This document shows positions 1 to 12,152 of a stretch of 64,000 nucleotides of DNA, in pieces (within the stretch, counting starts at the first letter, position 1; each line of letters starts with the position of its first letter). Below the pieces are notes generated by a model. That model saw only the letters and a list, made by a program, of their open reading frames with translations. It did no database searches and was not told the origin of the DNA. This stretch comes from Piromyces finnis. Taxonomy: Eukaryota > Neocallimastigomycota > Neocallimastigomycetes > Neocallimastigales > Neocallimastigaceae. The stretch spans positions 2,142,501-2,206,500 of the forward strand of contig MCFH01000001.1 in the NCBI GenBank assembly GCA_002104945.1. Direction: 5' to 3'. The translations under genes and the position numbers were made by a program.

Positions 1-1
1 T

Positions 2-3000
2 AATCCAGTAAATAAAAATTCAAAAAGAGAACAATTATTACTTACTAAGAAATTAATTATTCTTATTCTTCAAAATAGAAGCGAAGAAATTATATCACAA
101 TTTATTGAAACCTCGAGTGTAGATATAAATTATTTTAATAATGAATATAATCCTTTGTTTCAAGTATTAAAAAGATATCAATATAACGAAAGTGTAATTT
201 TAAAATTAGTAAATATTTTAAATAATTTTGGTATTAATTATAACGCCGTATGGAAAGATGGCTATATACCATTATTTGAATTTTTAAAACTTGAAACCTT
301 CACTTGTCTTAAATTATTAAAATTAGCAAGGAAGAGTGGTGCAAATATGTATCAATTGGATGGAAAAAAAAGAAATTTATTTATGTATTCTATTGAAATT
401 AATGTCAATGTTATAATTATTAAATATTTATTGTCATTAAATTATAACATGAGCATTCAAGATATAAATGGAAATACAATTTATATGTATGCTACTCTTT
501 ATCATTATAATTTAAATAATTCGTATGGGAAGATATTACCTTACCTATTAGAGAATTTTATTTTTAATAATGATATTATTATATCACTTATTTTAATGGG
601 AAAAAATAAACGACCTGCAAGTATTCAAAATATTATTAATATTATTAAAAGTAATAATGAATTAATTAACATTAAAAATAATGAAGGGGATAATACTTTA
701 TTTATTGCAATTAAAAATCATTTCCAACCCTATATTTTAACATATTTAATGCAATTAGGATCACGCATTGATGAAGTAGATAATAATGGCAATTCCCCAT
801 TAATTCTTGCTACTGCGCACAGAAATTTTAAATCAGTTAATTGTATTATGTATTTTCATCCAAATTTAAATTTAAAAAATAAAAATAATGATACTGCATT
901 AACTATAGCTGTTAGAAACAATGACATAAATATAGTTAAATTATTATTGAATTTTTGTAGTGAAGTTAAGGAATCAGAACAAATAATTCGTAACAAAAAA
1001 ACTATTTTTAGTTTTCGTTCAAAATCAATTGATGATTTTGAAGATGAAGATACTTTGAATGTTAAAAGTTTAGATAATACAAAAAATTTAAAGGTAAACG
1101 AACAAAATAATGATGGGGAAACAGCATTATCTCTTGCAATTAAAAATGAAAATAAAGAAATGGTTTATAATTTGTTAACTTGTGGAGCCGATCCATCTAT
1201 CGTGAACAATAAAAAAGAAACAGCATTAATTAATGCTGTTCAAATTAATAACGAGAGAATTGTGGATTTAATTTTAAATGCCCAAGATGATATAAATGGA
1301 GTTGATGAAAATCACGATACAGCTATAATCATTGCCGTTAGAAATGGAAATTATGAAATTGTTAAAAAATTAGTTGAAAGGAATGCAGATATTACAATAA
1401 GAGATAAGGATCAAAACACACCATTAATGATTGCAGTATGTAATGAATGCAATTATATGATTGTTAAGAAATTACTAACTTTACCTGAAAATACTCTATA
1501 TGAAATAGATAAAAATGGTAAAACTGCATTTTTATTAAGTATATTAAATAATTGTCCTAAAATAGCAGCTTTATTAATAGAATCTGGTGCTTCAATATCA
1601 GATATAGATACCGATTCAAAAAATAACAATGCTTTATTATTAGCAAGTAAATATGGAAATTATGAAATCGTTAGCTATCTTGTTAAAAATAAAAGTATTG
1701 ATATTGACTCACAAAATAAAAATTTAAATACGTCCTTAATTAAAGCTTCCAAAAAAAATAATGTTGATATTGTTAGATTTCTTTTAAGAAAAGGCGCTAA
1801 TCCAGAAACTAAAAATAAAAATGGTAATACAGCATTGATTGTGGCATGCCTTCAAAAAAATATGAATATAATTGAGTGCTTAATAACTTACGGTGCCAAT
1901 ATAGAGTGTTATAATAATGAAGGTTTTACTCCACTCATATTAGCATGTCAAAATAATGATGCGTCAATGGCGGATACTTTTATTAATAAATACAATGCAA
2001 AAATAAATTATACTAATCCCATTCTTAGAAAGGAAATGGATAAATGCTTTATTAAAGCAGTGGAAAGTGGTTATTTTAGAATTGTTAAATTATTATTAAA
2101 ATGTGGATATATTATTGATATATCCAATAAAAACAATAACTATTATAAATTACTTGTTGCATTAATTAATGCAACTAATAGTGCTTTTTATAGAGTTTTG
2201 AATGAAATATTACCAAATCCTTATTTTGAAGAAGTATTAAAAGACTGGCGCAATTCAGAAATACTTATTTTTGCATGTAGAAATTCAAATAGGAGAATTA
2301 TTGATTTATTACTTAAATACGAAGTAAATGTAAACGTACGGGATAAATATAATAATACTGCCTTAATTGAATTATCATCACAACCATATTTATTTAATTA
2401 TATTAAAGAATTAATAAAAAGAAATGCCGAAATAAATGTAATTAATAATGAAGGTATATCTGCACTTTTAAATAGTTGTAAAGAATTAGATAGTAGAATA
2501 TTTAAATATTTAATTAACAAAGGTGCAAATTTTTACTTATGTGATTTTTATGGAAATAACGCGTTAATGTATGCTTGCTCCTATGGGGATATTGATAAAA
2601 TAAAATTTTTATTAAAAAGACACATTAATATTAATACCCAGAATAACGATGGAGAAACAGCATTAATGCAATCTGTTAGAGCAGGAAAAGCTTATATTGT
2701 AAAATTTCTTCTTAGATGTCGAGCAAATGTTAATATTTTAAATCGTAAAAATCAAAGTGCATTAATCATTGGTTTTTTAACATTTTATGAAAAAGATATT
2801 GTTGATAATAATGATATAGATATTATTAAGATGTTAATTTTAAAAAAAGCAGATCTCAATGTTCCAATAGATACTTCAGGAAATAGTATATTAATGTTTT
2901 TAATTATGAAAAATGATATTAGTACGATAAAATATTTATCGAAATTATACTTCCGTCAGATAGATTTCAGTCACAAAAATTATTTAGGACATAACGCCTT

Positions 3001-3745
3001 TACTTACGCCTTGAAATGTAATAATCAAAAAATTATAAATTTTTTAATTTCAACAAATAAAGTCAATGCTTTTGATGAAGACGATAATGGTAATGATATG
3101 ATTATGTATACTATTTGTAATACGAATGTAGATTATTTCAAAAAACTTTCAGAATATCTTAATGGTAGTATGATCAATAAATGTAATTATAGTCGAGAAT
3201 CTTATTTGATTATGGCTACAAAAGTCAATAATGAAAAGATCATTGATATTTTACTTGATAAGGGAATTGATGTTGATCATCAAGAATCTCAAGGTAACAC
3301 CGCATTGCATTATGCAGCACTTCAAGATAACATGGCTACAATTGAAAAATTAATTAAATATGGGGCTAATTTAGAAATTCAGAATTATAAGGGAGAAACA
3401 CCTCTTATGGTTGCATGTCGTTTTAAACAACAAAACGCAATTAAAACATTATTAGATAATGGAGCACAATCACTTTTTGTTGATAATGTAATATATAGTA
3501 AAGAAAAATCATTTGATTTTAAACAAAATCAAGATTTATATATCGAAATGATGATTGAATATTATAATGATATATCAGCAATTGTACCAGATAATTATAT
3601 GTCAAATATTACATTACTTAAACGTATGGAAATATTTTATAAGCCAGCTTCATTCAAAAGTCGTTTTGAAGATGTGGAAGATATTATTAAGGATGGACTT
3701 GAAGAAATATTTGAAAATTGGGTTGATTCTTTTGTAAGTCCATAA
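2..3745 (+). CDS. Giant ankyrin-repeat protein (5' partial)
   Basis: The frame is open from base 2 to the TAA at 3743-3745, giving at least 1247 residues. There is no in-frame ATG before base 155, so the true start lies outside the window. Nearly the whole protein is tandem ankyrin repeats of about 33 residues, recognised by repeated cores such as NGNTALIVA, DGETALMQSV and GNTALHYAA, each followed by a helix pair like IVKFLLRKGANP. The last 90 or so residues are not repeats and form a mixed helical tail. Ankyrin arrays are protein-binding scaffolds; no enzymatic or membrane domain is visible here, so the partner and the compartment are unknown. No intron is needed. Arrays of this size are typical of expanded families in anaerobic fungi (family knowledge), but the specific role cannot be inferred. 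Confidence 0.9.
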   Translation, partial: NPVNKNSKREQLLLTKKLIILILQNRSEEIISQFIETSSVDINYFNNEYNPLFQVLKRYQYNESVILKLVNILNNFGINYNAVWKDGYIPLFEFLKLETFTCLKLLKLARKSGANMYQLDGKKRNLFMYSIEINVNVIIIKYLLSLNYNMSIQDINGNTIYMYATLYHYNLNNSYGKILPYLLENFIFNNDIIISLILMGKNKRPASIQNIINIIKSNNELINIKNNEGDNTLFIAIKNHFQPYILTYLMQLGSRIDEVDNNGNSPLILATAHRNFKSVNCIMYFHPNLNLKNKNNDTALTIAVRNNDINIVKLLLNFCSEVKESEQIIRNKKTIFSFRSKSIDDFEDEDTLNVKSLDNTKNLKVNEQNNDGETALSLAIKNENKEMVYNLLTCGADPSIVNNKKETALINAVQINNERIVDLILNAQDDINGVDENHDTAIIIAVRNGNYEIVKKLVERNADITIRDKDQNTPLMIAVCNECNYMIVKKLLTLPENTLYEIDKNGKTAFLLSILNNCPKIAALLIESGASISDIDTDSKNNNALLLASKYGNYEIVSYLVKNKSIDIDSQNKNLNTSLIKASKKNNVDIVRFLLRKGANPETKNKNGNTALIVACLQKNMNIIECLITYGANIECYNNEGFTPLILACQNNDASMADTFINKYNAKINYTNPILRKEMDKCFIKAVESGYFRIVKLLLKCGYIIDISNKNNNYYKLLVALINATNSAFYRVLNEILPNPYFEEVLKDWRNSEILIFACRNSNRRIIDLLLKYEVNVNVRDKYNNTALIELSSQPYLFNYIKELIKRNAEINVINNEGISALLNSCKELDSRIFKYLINKGANFYLCDFYGNNALMYACSYGDIDKIKFLLKRHININTQNNDGETALMQSVRAGKAYIVKFLLRCRANVNILNRKNQSALIIGFLTFYEKDIVDNNDIDIIKMLILKKADLNVPIDTSGNSILMFLIMKNDISTIKYLSKLYFRQIDFSHKNYLGHNAFTYALKCNNQKIINFLISTNKVNAFDEDDNGNDMIMYTICNTNVDYFKKLSEYLNGSMINKCNYSRESYLIMATKVNNEKIIDILLDKGIDVDHQESQGNTALHYAALQDNMATIEKLIKYGANLEIQNYKGETPLMVACRFKQQNAIKTLLDNGAQSLFVDNVIYSKEKSFDFKQNQDLYIEMMIEYYNDISAIVPDNYMSNITLLKRMEIFYKPASFKSRFEDVEDIIKDGLEEIFENWVDSFVSP

Positions 3746-4958
3746 AATTTATATATATATTTTAAAAAAACAAAACAAAACAAAAAAAAAAAAAAACGGG
3801 AAAATAGTTGAGTGATAATTAAATTAAGTTTACTTCTATCTTTTATAAAATAAATTTTATAATGTTATAAATTTATTTTCACCAAATTTTGATAAATGAA
3901 TTTAAATATTCATTTTTTTTTTTTTTAGTTTATTCATAATAAACAAAATAAATATTATAATAATAACAGAATTATAATAGAAAAATAAAAATAGAATAAA
4001 AGTATATAAACCGTAGATTATGATATAGGGAATAGAAAAAACCATACACATGAATATAAAAATATTAAATTAAGTATTGAACCATTTTTTAAAATTTCTA
4101 AATTTTTTTAACTGGTTTGAATGTAATAAAAAAAAATACAAATTAAAAAAAGATAAAAAAAAAAAAAAATTACTATTATTATTAACAAAATTTAAATTAT
4201 ATAAATCTATAATATTTAATAATAAATTTCAAAGAAATTAAATATAACAATAAAAAATTAAAAAAATAAAATAATAAAATAATAATAATAATAATAATAA
4301 AAAAAAATCATTATATTAAAATACATCTTACCAACATTAATTAAAATGTATTTTAAATTGATTATTTTAAAGTATATGATTATATTCATACTTTATTATA
4401 AAATTTTTCAATTATATTATTTATTGTAATTTTTTTATTTTGTTTATATTTTTTAATGAATATGTCAATTAATAATAGTTTATGTATAATGTAGTAGTAT
4501 TAAAAAGTAAACAAAAAACTTTAATTTCAGAAAAACTTTAATTGATATAATAAAAACTATAGAAATAAAATATAATCTAATGCTTAATATTTTTTTTGGA
4601 GTTAAAAAAGTAAAAAAAAAAAAAAAAAAAAATTAATTTTTATTTTAAAATAAAATAAAATTAGTGTGTTATTTTACAAATAGAATTAAAATTCAAATTG
4701 AATTTTTGTTTTTTATTTCAAAATAAAAAAAAAAAAAAAAAAAAAAAACAGTATCCAAAATAAAATTAAATTAAATAATATAGTATTAATAGAACTTCAA
4801 TAATAATATAAAAAATAACCTTTAATAGAATAACAAATTTATTCGATTTTTTTTTTTTTATTAATAAATTCAATAAAAAAAAAAAAGGATGAAAATTTAG
4901 AAATAATAAAAAATTTAATATTAATTGTTATATACTATTTATAAATAAAAATAAAAAA
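3746..4958. other. Intergenic, A/T only
   Basis: About 1.2 kb of almost pure A/T with poly(A) and poly(T) runs (for example around 4611-4632 and 4727-4748) and a short AAT microsatellite near 4280-4300. It holds the 3' flank of the ankyrin gene and the promoter of the ODAD1-like gene. No open frame or RNA gene is seen. Confidence 0.7.
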
Positions 4959-7900
4959 ATGTTAAAAGCAAAGTTTAGAAGAAATGATATTGAATTAAGC
5001 GACCCCGATATTAACGAAGGCGTTGGTAAATGTTTATTAAAAATAATAATTTAATATATATTAGTAAAGCTATCAATTTATACCTAATCTTATAATATAA
5101 AACAGCAAAAGAAACCGAACTTTTACGCCTTCAGAGACAATATCGCTTAATGGAGGGTGATAGAAAATCATACTGTGATAGTTCTAAATCATTATTAGCA
5201 AAACAAAGGTTAATAAAATAATATTATTTTAATACTAAAAATTTTAAAACAATATTATTAATATTTAAATATTATTTTAATACTAAAAATTTTAAAACAA
5301 TATTATTATTAATATTTAAATATTATTTTAATTAGAGAATCAATTGTGAAATTACAAAAAGAAAACTCGATGCTTCATTTTCAATTAACTTTAGTTGAAA
5401 GAAGACTTGATTATCAAGAGAAAAATGGTATTCGTCATAAAAAAGCAAAAGAAACGATTAACAAAGGAGGTAAAAATTAAAGAGAAATGATAAATATTGT
5501 TATTTTCTTTCTTTTTTTTTTTTTTGAATAATAAAAGGAATAATTTTATAAATGAATATAATATTTATACTCTATCTAAAATAAAAAAAAAATTTATACA
5601 CAAAAGAAATGTATGTAAAGAAATATAAAAGTTTACTTGAACAAATACAAGAAGTTGATTCAAAAATAAAAAATATGAAAAATGAAATAGAAAAAAAGAA
5701 GCATGAATGTACAAAAGCATCTTCTATAAAACAGACTCCAAAGTATAAACAACAAGTCATTGCTCAATTAGAAAATAAATTAAATAAAGTATATAACTTA
5801 TTAATAAATTTAAATTAATTTAATGTTTGAACGAAAATAATATTAAATAAAAAATTAAAATATATATAACATCAATTTTTTATTAAAAAAAAAAAAAATG
5901 AAATAAAATTATTTTAAAATTAAATAATTGAATATAAAACATCTTTTAAATAAAATCCAAAAAGGCGTTAGTTAAATTCAATCAAACATTAGCTATTAAT
6001 AAAAAAACAAGATTATTAATCGATGATTTAAGAGGGGAAAGAGCTTGTTTTGATAATTTATCAAGAAAATATGAAAAAGCAATTAATGAACAAAAAAAGA
6101 AAATGACAGAAGTAATTGAGGCTTCAACTTCAGCTTACGAAATGAGGTTAATAATAATTAATATATTTAATATTTTAATTTTAAAAAAAAGAAAAAATAA
6201 CACAATATATACTTAATTTTTGAAATTTATATATCTGAATAAAACAAAGACTTGAAGCTCAAAATCGTATTTCTGTATTAAAAGAAAAAACTGAAAAAGA
6301 ATGTCAAGCATTTACTCAAGAAATGAATGAAATTAATAGACAATTAGAACATGATCAAAAACTTAGACAATTCATGAATACTAAATCTCAAGAAAAATCA
6401 TTAAAATCTAACAGTAAAAAAAAGAAGCAAGGTATATATTGTATATATATTATTTTAAAAAAAATTATTAATTATTATATACGAATGTATTTTATTTAAT
6501 TATTGTAAAAATGAAATAAATGATAAGATACTATTTTTTAATGCTAATTATAATAAAATAAATTATTTCAATAATAATATAAAGGTCAATTTAATGAAGA
6601 AGAATCAATATATGAAATATATAATAATTCATTGAATAATTATGAAAATCTTTTCAATACTATTCGTAAGGTGACAGGAATAGAAGATATCAATGAATTT
6701 GTAAAAACATTTAATGATATAGAAGACAAAAACTTTTCATTATTTAATTATGTTAGTGAAGTTAGTAATGAAATCGAATATAGTGAAAATGAAATTAAGG
6801 CTTTAAAAGAAAAAATTGAATTACTCAAAAAAGAAGAAGAAGAAAATAAGGAAAAAAAGCAAAAAACCATTAAAAAGATGGAAGTAAGTATATTGAATAT
6901 ATTAAATTATATTAAAATTATTTTATTTAATATATATATTTATATATTATACATTAATATATAAATAGGAATGTTTAGAATCAAATAAAGAAAAAAATAA
7001 AAATTATATTAATGATACAAGAGAAAAACAAAATATTATTAATACTATATGTAATAATGTAATAAATATAATAAATCTTTTAATAGACTATAAACCACCA
7101 CCAGGTGCTGAATTTTATTTAACACCTTCAACCTTTGTTACAAATGCTCAAGCTATTATAGAAAAACAAAATAAATTGAAAGCGCAAGATGATAATAATG
7201 AATCTTTAAACAACCAAAATCCAGAAAATGAAAAAACTAGTGAAAATAATGATCAAGGAGATGAAGGTATAAATGAAAATAAAAAACAAGAATCAACATT
7301 AACAGAAAATACAAATAATGACGAATTACAAAAAGCTGAAAATAAAGATTCAAATACAGTAGAGAATAATGAAGATGAAATAGCTAAGAAAGAAGAAGAT
7401 AAAAATAAAAAAGAATCTGAAAATGAAATAGAGAAAAAGGAATCAGAAACCAATAATAAAGATAATATAAAAGAGGATGAATCAATTTCTGTAGATAATA
7501 ATGAAGTTCAGGATGAATCTGATAATAATTCAAAACCAGGAGTTTCTTCGGATGAAGAAACAAAAAACAATACGAAACTTACTGAAGATGTTATAAACTT
7601 AATTCTTAGTAAACCTGAAACTAATAAAGTAATTGATTCTGAAACTGGTAAAAATGCTACAGTTATTAATCTTTTGGAAGATAAAAAAGTTAATGCAATT
7701 AATTTATTGGAGGTTTTAAGATATATTGAAGAAAAAATAAATGAATTGTTAGTATTCAATTACATGACACATTTACCAAAACGTAAAGATCCAGCTGATG
7801 AAGAAATCAAACCAACTGAGAAGATGTTTATGAGTAATGAGAATGTTGATTCTCAACAAAATATAACACTTCTTGGTCCAGGTCCAGAAGCTCCAATTAC

Positions 7901-8283
7901 TAATTTGAATATTAAAATACCTGAGAGGTAATTTAAAATATTAATATAGTAATTTATTTAAATTTAATTAAATATAACAATAATAATAATTAAAAAAATA
8001 AACTTTTTTTTATTATAGCGAGGATTTACCAGATTATCTTAATAGTGGTGAAGAAGAAAAAAGATTATTTACTCGTGAAGAATTAACAAAAAGAACAATT
8101 ATGAGTGTAAGTAGAGTATAAATAATAGTAATATATAATGTAGATGTATTTTTATAAAATGTTTTGTTTTTCATATTATTATCTTCATTTGTACTGATGT
8201 GCTGATGTAATTTAATATATATTCATATATCATTTATATAGTTCAATAATACATCAAAAGAAGAAAGTGATTCAAATAATTAG
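4959..8283 (+). CDS. ODAD1: Outer dynein arm docking complex protein (ODAD1/CCDC63/DC2-like)
   Basis: Ten exons: 4959-5025, 5106-5208, 5336-5469, 5607-5788, 5965-6146, 6250-6431, 6585-6883, 6969-7927, 8019-8106, 8242-8283. They sum to 2238 nt (745 aa) with all phases compatible. The protein is a long coiled coil. Family hallmarks are the early LLRLQRQYRLMEGDR segment, then LVKFNQTLAINKKTRLLIDD followed by RGERACFDNL, and a stretch ending EASTSAYEMR; these match the CCDC114/CCDC63/Chlamydomonas DC2 family. This family tethers outer dynein arms to axonemal doublet microtubules, so the gene implies a motile flagellum. Residues of exon 8 (about 7185-7560) form a Glu/Asn/Lys-rich low-complexity insert before a C-terminal LFTREELTKRT motif. 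Whether it is ODAD1 or its paralogue CCDC63 cannot be decided; family assignment is strong. Confidence 0.9.
5221..5332 (+). repeat. Tandem duplication inside ODAD1 intron 2
   Basis: A 48-bp A/T unit starting at 5221 is repeated from 5269 (with an extra ATT), and a third partial copy begins at 5320 and runs into the AG acceptor at 5334-5335. The copies are almost identical, so the duplication is recent. It lengthens the intron without touching exon 3. Confidence 0.85.
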
Positions 8284-8614
8284 ATTTTATAATGATAATA
8301 TCACAAATCACAAATCTTTTACAATATTACATACAGTTAAATAATAATAATATATAAATTCATATTTATAATTTATTAAATATTATTTTTAAAAAATAGT
8401 ATTTTTAATATATAGATATTATTAATATCATATTATAAATAAATATCAAAAATTATATTAGTATATTATTATTATTTATATTTATTTATTAATTAATTTA
8501 CATTGAGATAATTATTTATTTTATGTAACTTTCATATTTCTTTTTTTTTTTTTAAAAAAAAAAATAAAATCGTTTACCAAAAGCTTTTTAATATTGATAA
8601 TAATAAATTTTTGT

Positions 8615-8651
<37 letters not shown>

Positions 8652-9821
8652 ATACCTTTAAAGTTAAATTTTATATAAGAATAAAATCGGCGTGTAAAAC
8701 TTAAAATATTATTATTGTGTATAACTCATTATTGAATTGAAGGTTATTCTCAAAAAAGACTACTTATTATAATAGTTGTAGTATAGAATACCTATTTTAT
8801 AATTTTTTTTATAAATAATATATAAAATAATAAAATAAAATAGTATATTCATTTATTTATTTTTATTATATTTCTGTAATAGAAGGTCATGTTAGTAGAA
8901 GTTGCCTATTTTATGTGGTTATAATTATATTATTTATTAAACTCTAATTTTTAATAATTTTGATAATCGTAATTTTTAATTATCTTTTTTATTATTATTA
9001 TTATTTTTTTTTTAAAGTAAAAAAACTAAATTAAAATTTCCATATATATCTATCTCAACAAAAAAGTACCAAAAAATAAAATAATATATATATATAATAT
9101 ATATAATATATTATTTAATTAAATAGGATATAGATGAATAAATTAATTAAAAAATTTTAATTAAATTAAAATAATAATGTGTCATATGAGTGATAAAAAA
9201 GAAATGAATGATAGGAAATATTATTAAACTTATTATCACAAAATAAATATAATTTAATAATAAACATTTTAATAAAAAAGTTTATTTTTTTTTTGTGAAT
9301 GGCATATGGCGTACGACATCTATAAAAGAAAAGTTTTTGCCTGTTTTTTTTTATTTATTTTAGAAAGTTTTAATTTTTTTTTCAAAAAACAAAAAAAAAA
9401 AAAAAAAAATAATAATAATAACAATAATAATAATTTATAATTAAAAAGAATTAAGAAAAAAAAAAAAAAAATTAAGTTTCAACAAATTATTTGATATAAA
9501 GATACTCATAAACCAATTTTATTATATATATTAAAAAGAATAAAAAAAGTAAGTCAAAAAGTAATATTTTTAATATAAAATGTATATTTTGAAAAAAAAA
9601 ATAAAATAATTCAGAGTGTAATATTAACATTGAATGTGTATTTTTAATAAAAATAATACAAAATATTAAATAATTTTTAAATGTGTTTCAGCTCACTACA
9701 TAAGTCAATAAAATTTAAATTTTAAAGAAAAAAAAAGCATAATAACAAGAACAAAATTAAAAAATAATTAATATAATAAAAAAGAAAATATAATAATAAT
9801 AAAAGAATATACCAAGAGAAA
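8284..9821. other. Intergenic
   Basis: About 1.5 kb of A/T-rich sequence with long poly(T) (8618-8645) and poly(A) (9391-9408) tracts. A slightly less A/T-biased patch at 9296-9330, ending in CTATAAAAG, lies about 500 bp upstream of the next start codon and could be a core promoter, but this is only suggestive. No coding exon is seen. Confidence 0.6.
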
Positions 9822-10573
9822 ATGTTGGAAATTCATAATGATAATATTATTACAAACAAAATCAATCAACCTAAATCAGGGGATTATTTAAAACAAACTT
9901 CTATTTTATACGCTTCAAATCCACCTACAATTATTCCTTTAGTTGATATTCCTTCAGATTCTAAGATAATTTATGAAGTAAATTTATCAGTACCAAAAGA
10001 AAAAGCTAATGAATTTGTAGAATGGTTGAATATTTACTCTAGAGTATTATGTCAAACCATACCAGGTATATATTTTAATTTGAGTAATAGTTAATTATTA
10101 AACTATTTATTATTTTTAATATAAAATATTAATTAAAAATAATGATTATTATAGGTTTTACAAACTGTAATGTTTTTAGTCAACCAAAACCATGTAAATA
10201 AATAGTTATTATTATTTTTATATATTAATATGTAAATAATATATACTAATTGTATCTAATATAATTTATATGTTATTATAGTTGGTTTACATTGGTTAAG
10301 CGAAGAAGGAGACTCTAAAGTAATTAATATAATAATAAGATGGAATATAATAAAAAAATAAATTATACTTTATATATTAATATTTATACTTTCTTAATAT
10401 TATTTTAATCATAGTGTTATTTCTTAATTCAATATCATATCCGTTCTCAAGAGTATCTAAAAGAATATTTAAAGAATGGGCAGACTAAAGTTTCAGTTAC
10501 TGAAATAGATCGTTTCAAATATAATATTATATCAAGGAGGGTTATAAGAAATTTATTTACTATATCAGCATAA
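9822..10573 (+). CDS. DUF4286-like small protein
   Basis: Four exons: 9822-10065, 10155-10193, 10282-10319, 10415-10573, summing to 480 nt (159 aa). After a 45-residue leader the protein reads IIYEVNLSVPKEKANEFVEWL, then a Gly-Phe turn, a strand containing FGLHWLSEEGDSKCYFLIQY, and a helix with EYLKEYLKN. This pattern (strand, amphipathic helix, strand, helix) matches the DUF4286 family, which occurs in bacteria and many eukaryotes and has no established biochemical role. There is no signal peptide or membrane segment, so a soluble protein is likely. The acceptor and donor sites are all GT-AG and phases agree. Assignment rests on remembered family similarity and the function is unknown. Confidence 0.75.
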
Positions 10574-12152
10574 TTCTTTATCACATAATCGATTGTATAT
10601 ATATTATTTTTAACCATTATTATCTTTAGAGTGATTTTATTATAATACAATAAAAATAATAATAAAAACTCACATATATTAGTTAAATTTCATACTATAT
10701 GATATTTGAAAATTTAAATTTTATAAAAAAATAATAATTTAAATTTTTTTAAAAATAATATGAATTCTTATAGTTTAAAAAAATTAATAAACTTTTAAAT
10801 ACAAAAATATTATTGCTTTTTAATTATGCTTCATTTGTTCTCAGTTATTTAAAAAAAAAAAAAGTAAAAAACTTTTTTTTTTAAATATTGTTATTATTTA
10901 TTATGGTTAACGACAATTCAAAATTGTATAATTGTATATGATATTTTTAATTTTTAATTGGTGAAAAAAGATATAAAAAATTAATATATATTAATTTTTT
11001 TTTTTTTTTGGAATATTTCTTTTTAATAAAAGTAAATGTAACACAAAAAAATATGGATCTACAGAATATACAGAAAAAACTTTATTATAAAATATATTAA
11101 AAATATCAATTATAATAAAAAAAAAAACAATAAATATTAAAATTAAAATTTATATAATTTAAACTTTTTTTACCAAGAATTAAAAAATTTCATTCCATAC
11201 TTTAAAAATATTATATTGGTGTATTAATAACCTTTTCTAGTTTATTTTTAAAAAAAAATAACGAAAATACTTTTTAAAAGTAACTTTAGTTATTAATTTT
11301 TTAACTATTGTATGTTTAAATAAAAAGTATTTAAATAGAATTTAAAATTAGTGATATATACAAGATAAAAAATTATATATTACAAATATCAAAATGAAAT
11401 ATAAAATATATTATATATATAATAAAAATAGTATGAAACAAATTTTATTTTATATTAAATAGTTATAGTTATTTCATGTATTTAAACAATATAATCTGCT
11501 ATTTGTTTATGTCTTAAACCGAAATTAAATTAAGTATATATTTTTTTTTAAAAAAAAGTTAACAATAATTATTATTTGGTTTCTATGTATAATACATTTA
11601 TACATCTTTTGATACATTATTAAATAATTACTACATTATTTACTATTAATGTAATTAAAAATTTATTTATATGTATTATTTTTGGAAATAATATTTCTTT
11701 TTTAAAAAATAAAAACAAAAAAGAATAAAAAATATTTGTTTTCTTAAATAATCAATATTAACATAATAAATTAGAGGTAATTGCAATTGCATCCAAGAAA
11801 CTATTGTTTTTTTATTTATTATATAAAGATATAAGTATTTATTATATCTTTTATAATAAATAAATTTAATATTCTTATTCTAACTTTTTTATTTTGTTTT
11901 ATAATATATACCTTTTATATATCCTTGCTATGCATATCTTTAAGTAGTTATCAAAAACTATTATCCATTTATATATATATGAAATAATAAAATTATTATT
12001 CATTTATTAATATTTTTTATTAATTTGTTATAACAAATTATTATTTAGAAAACAAATAATTATACTAAATAAGCAAAAAATAAAATAAAAAAAAAAAGTA
12101 CTTTTAAATTAATTTAAACAAGAATATAAACTTTTAATTAAATTATAAAAAT
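10574..12152. other. Intergenic
   Basis: About 1.6 kb of A/T-rich sequence separating the DUF4286-like gene and the myosin gene. It contains several poly(A/T) runs but no reading frame of coding character, no RNA gene and no repeat beyond simple A/T. Confidence 0.6.
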
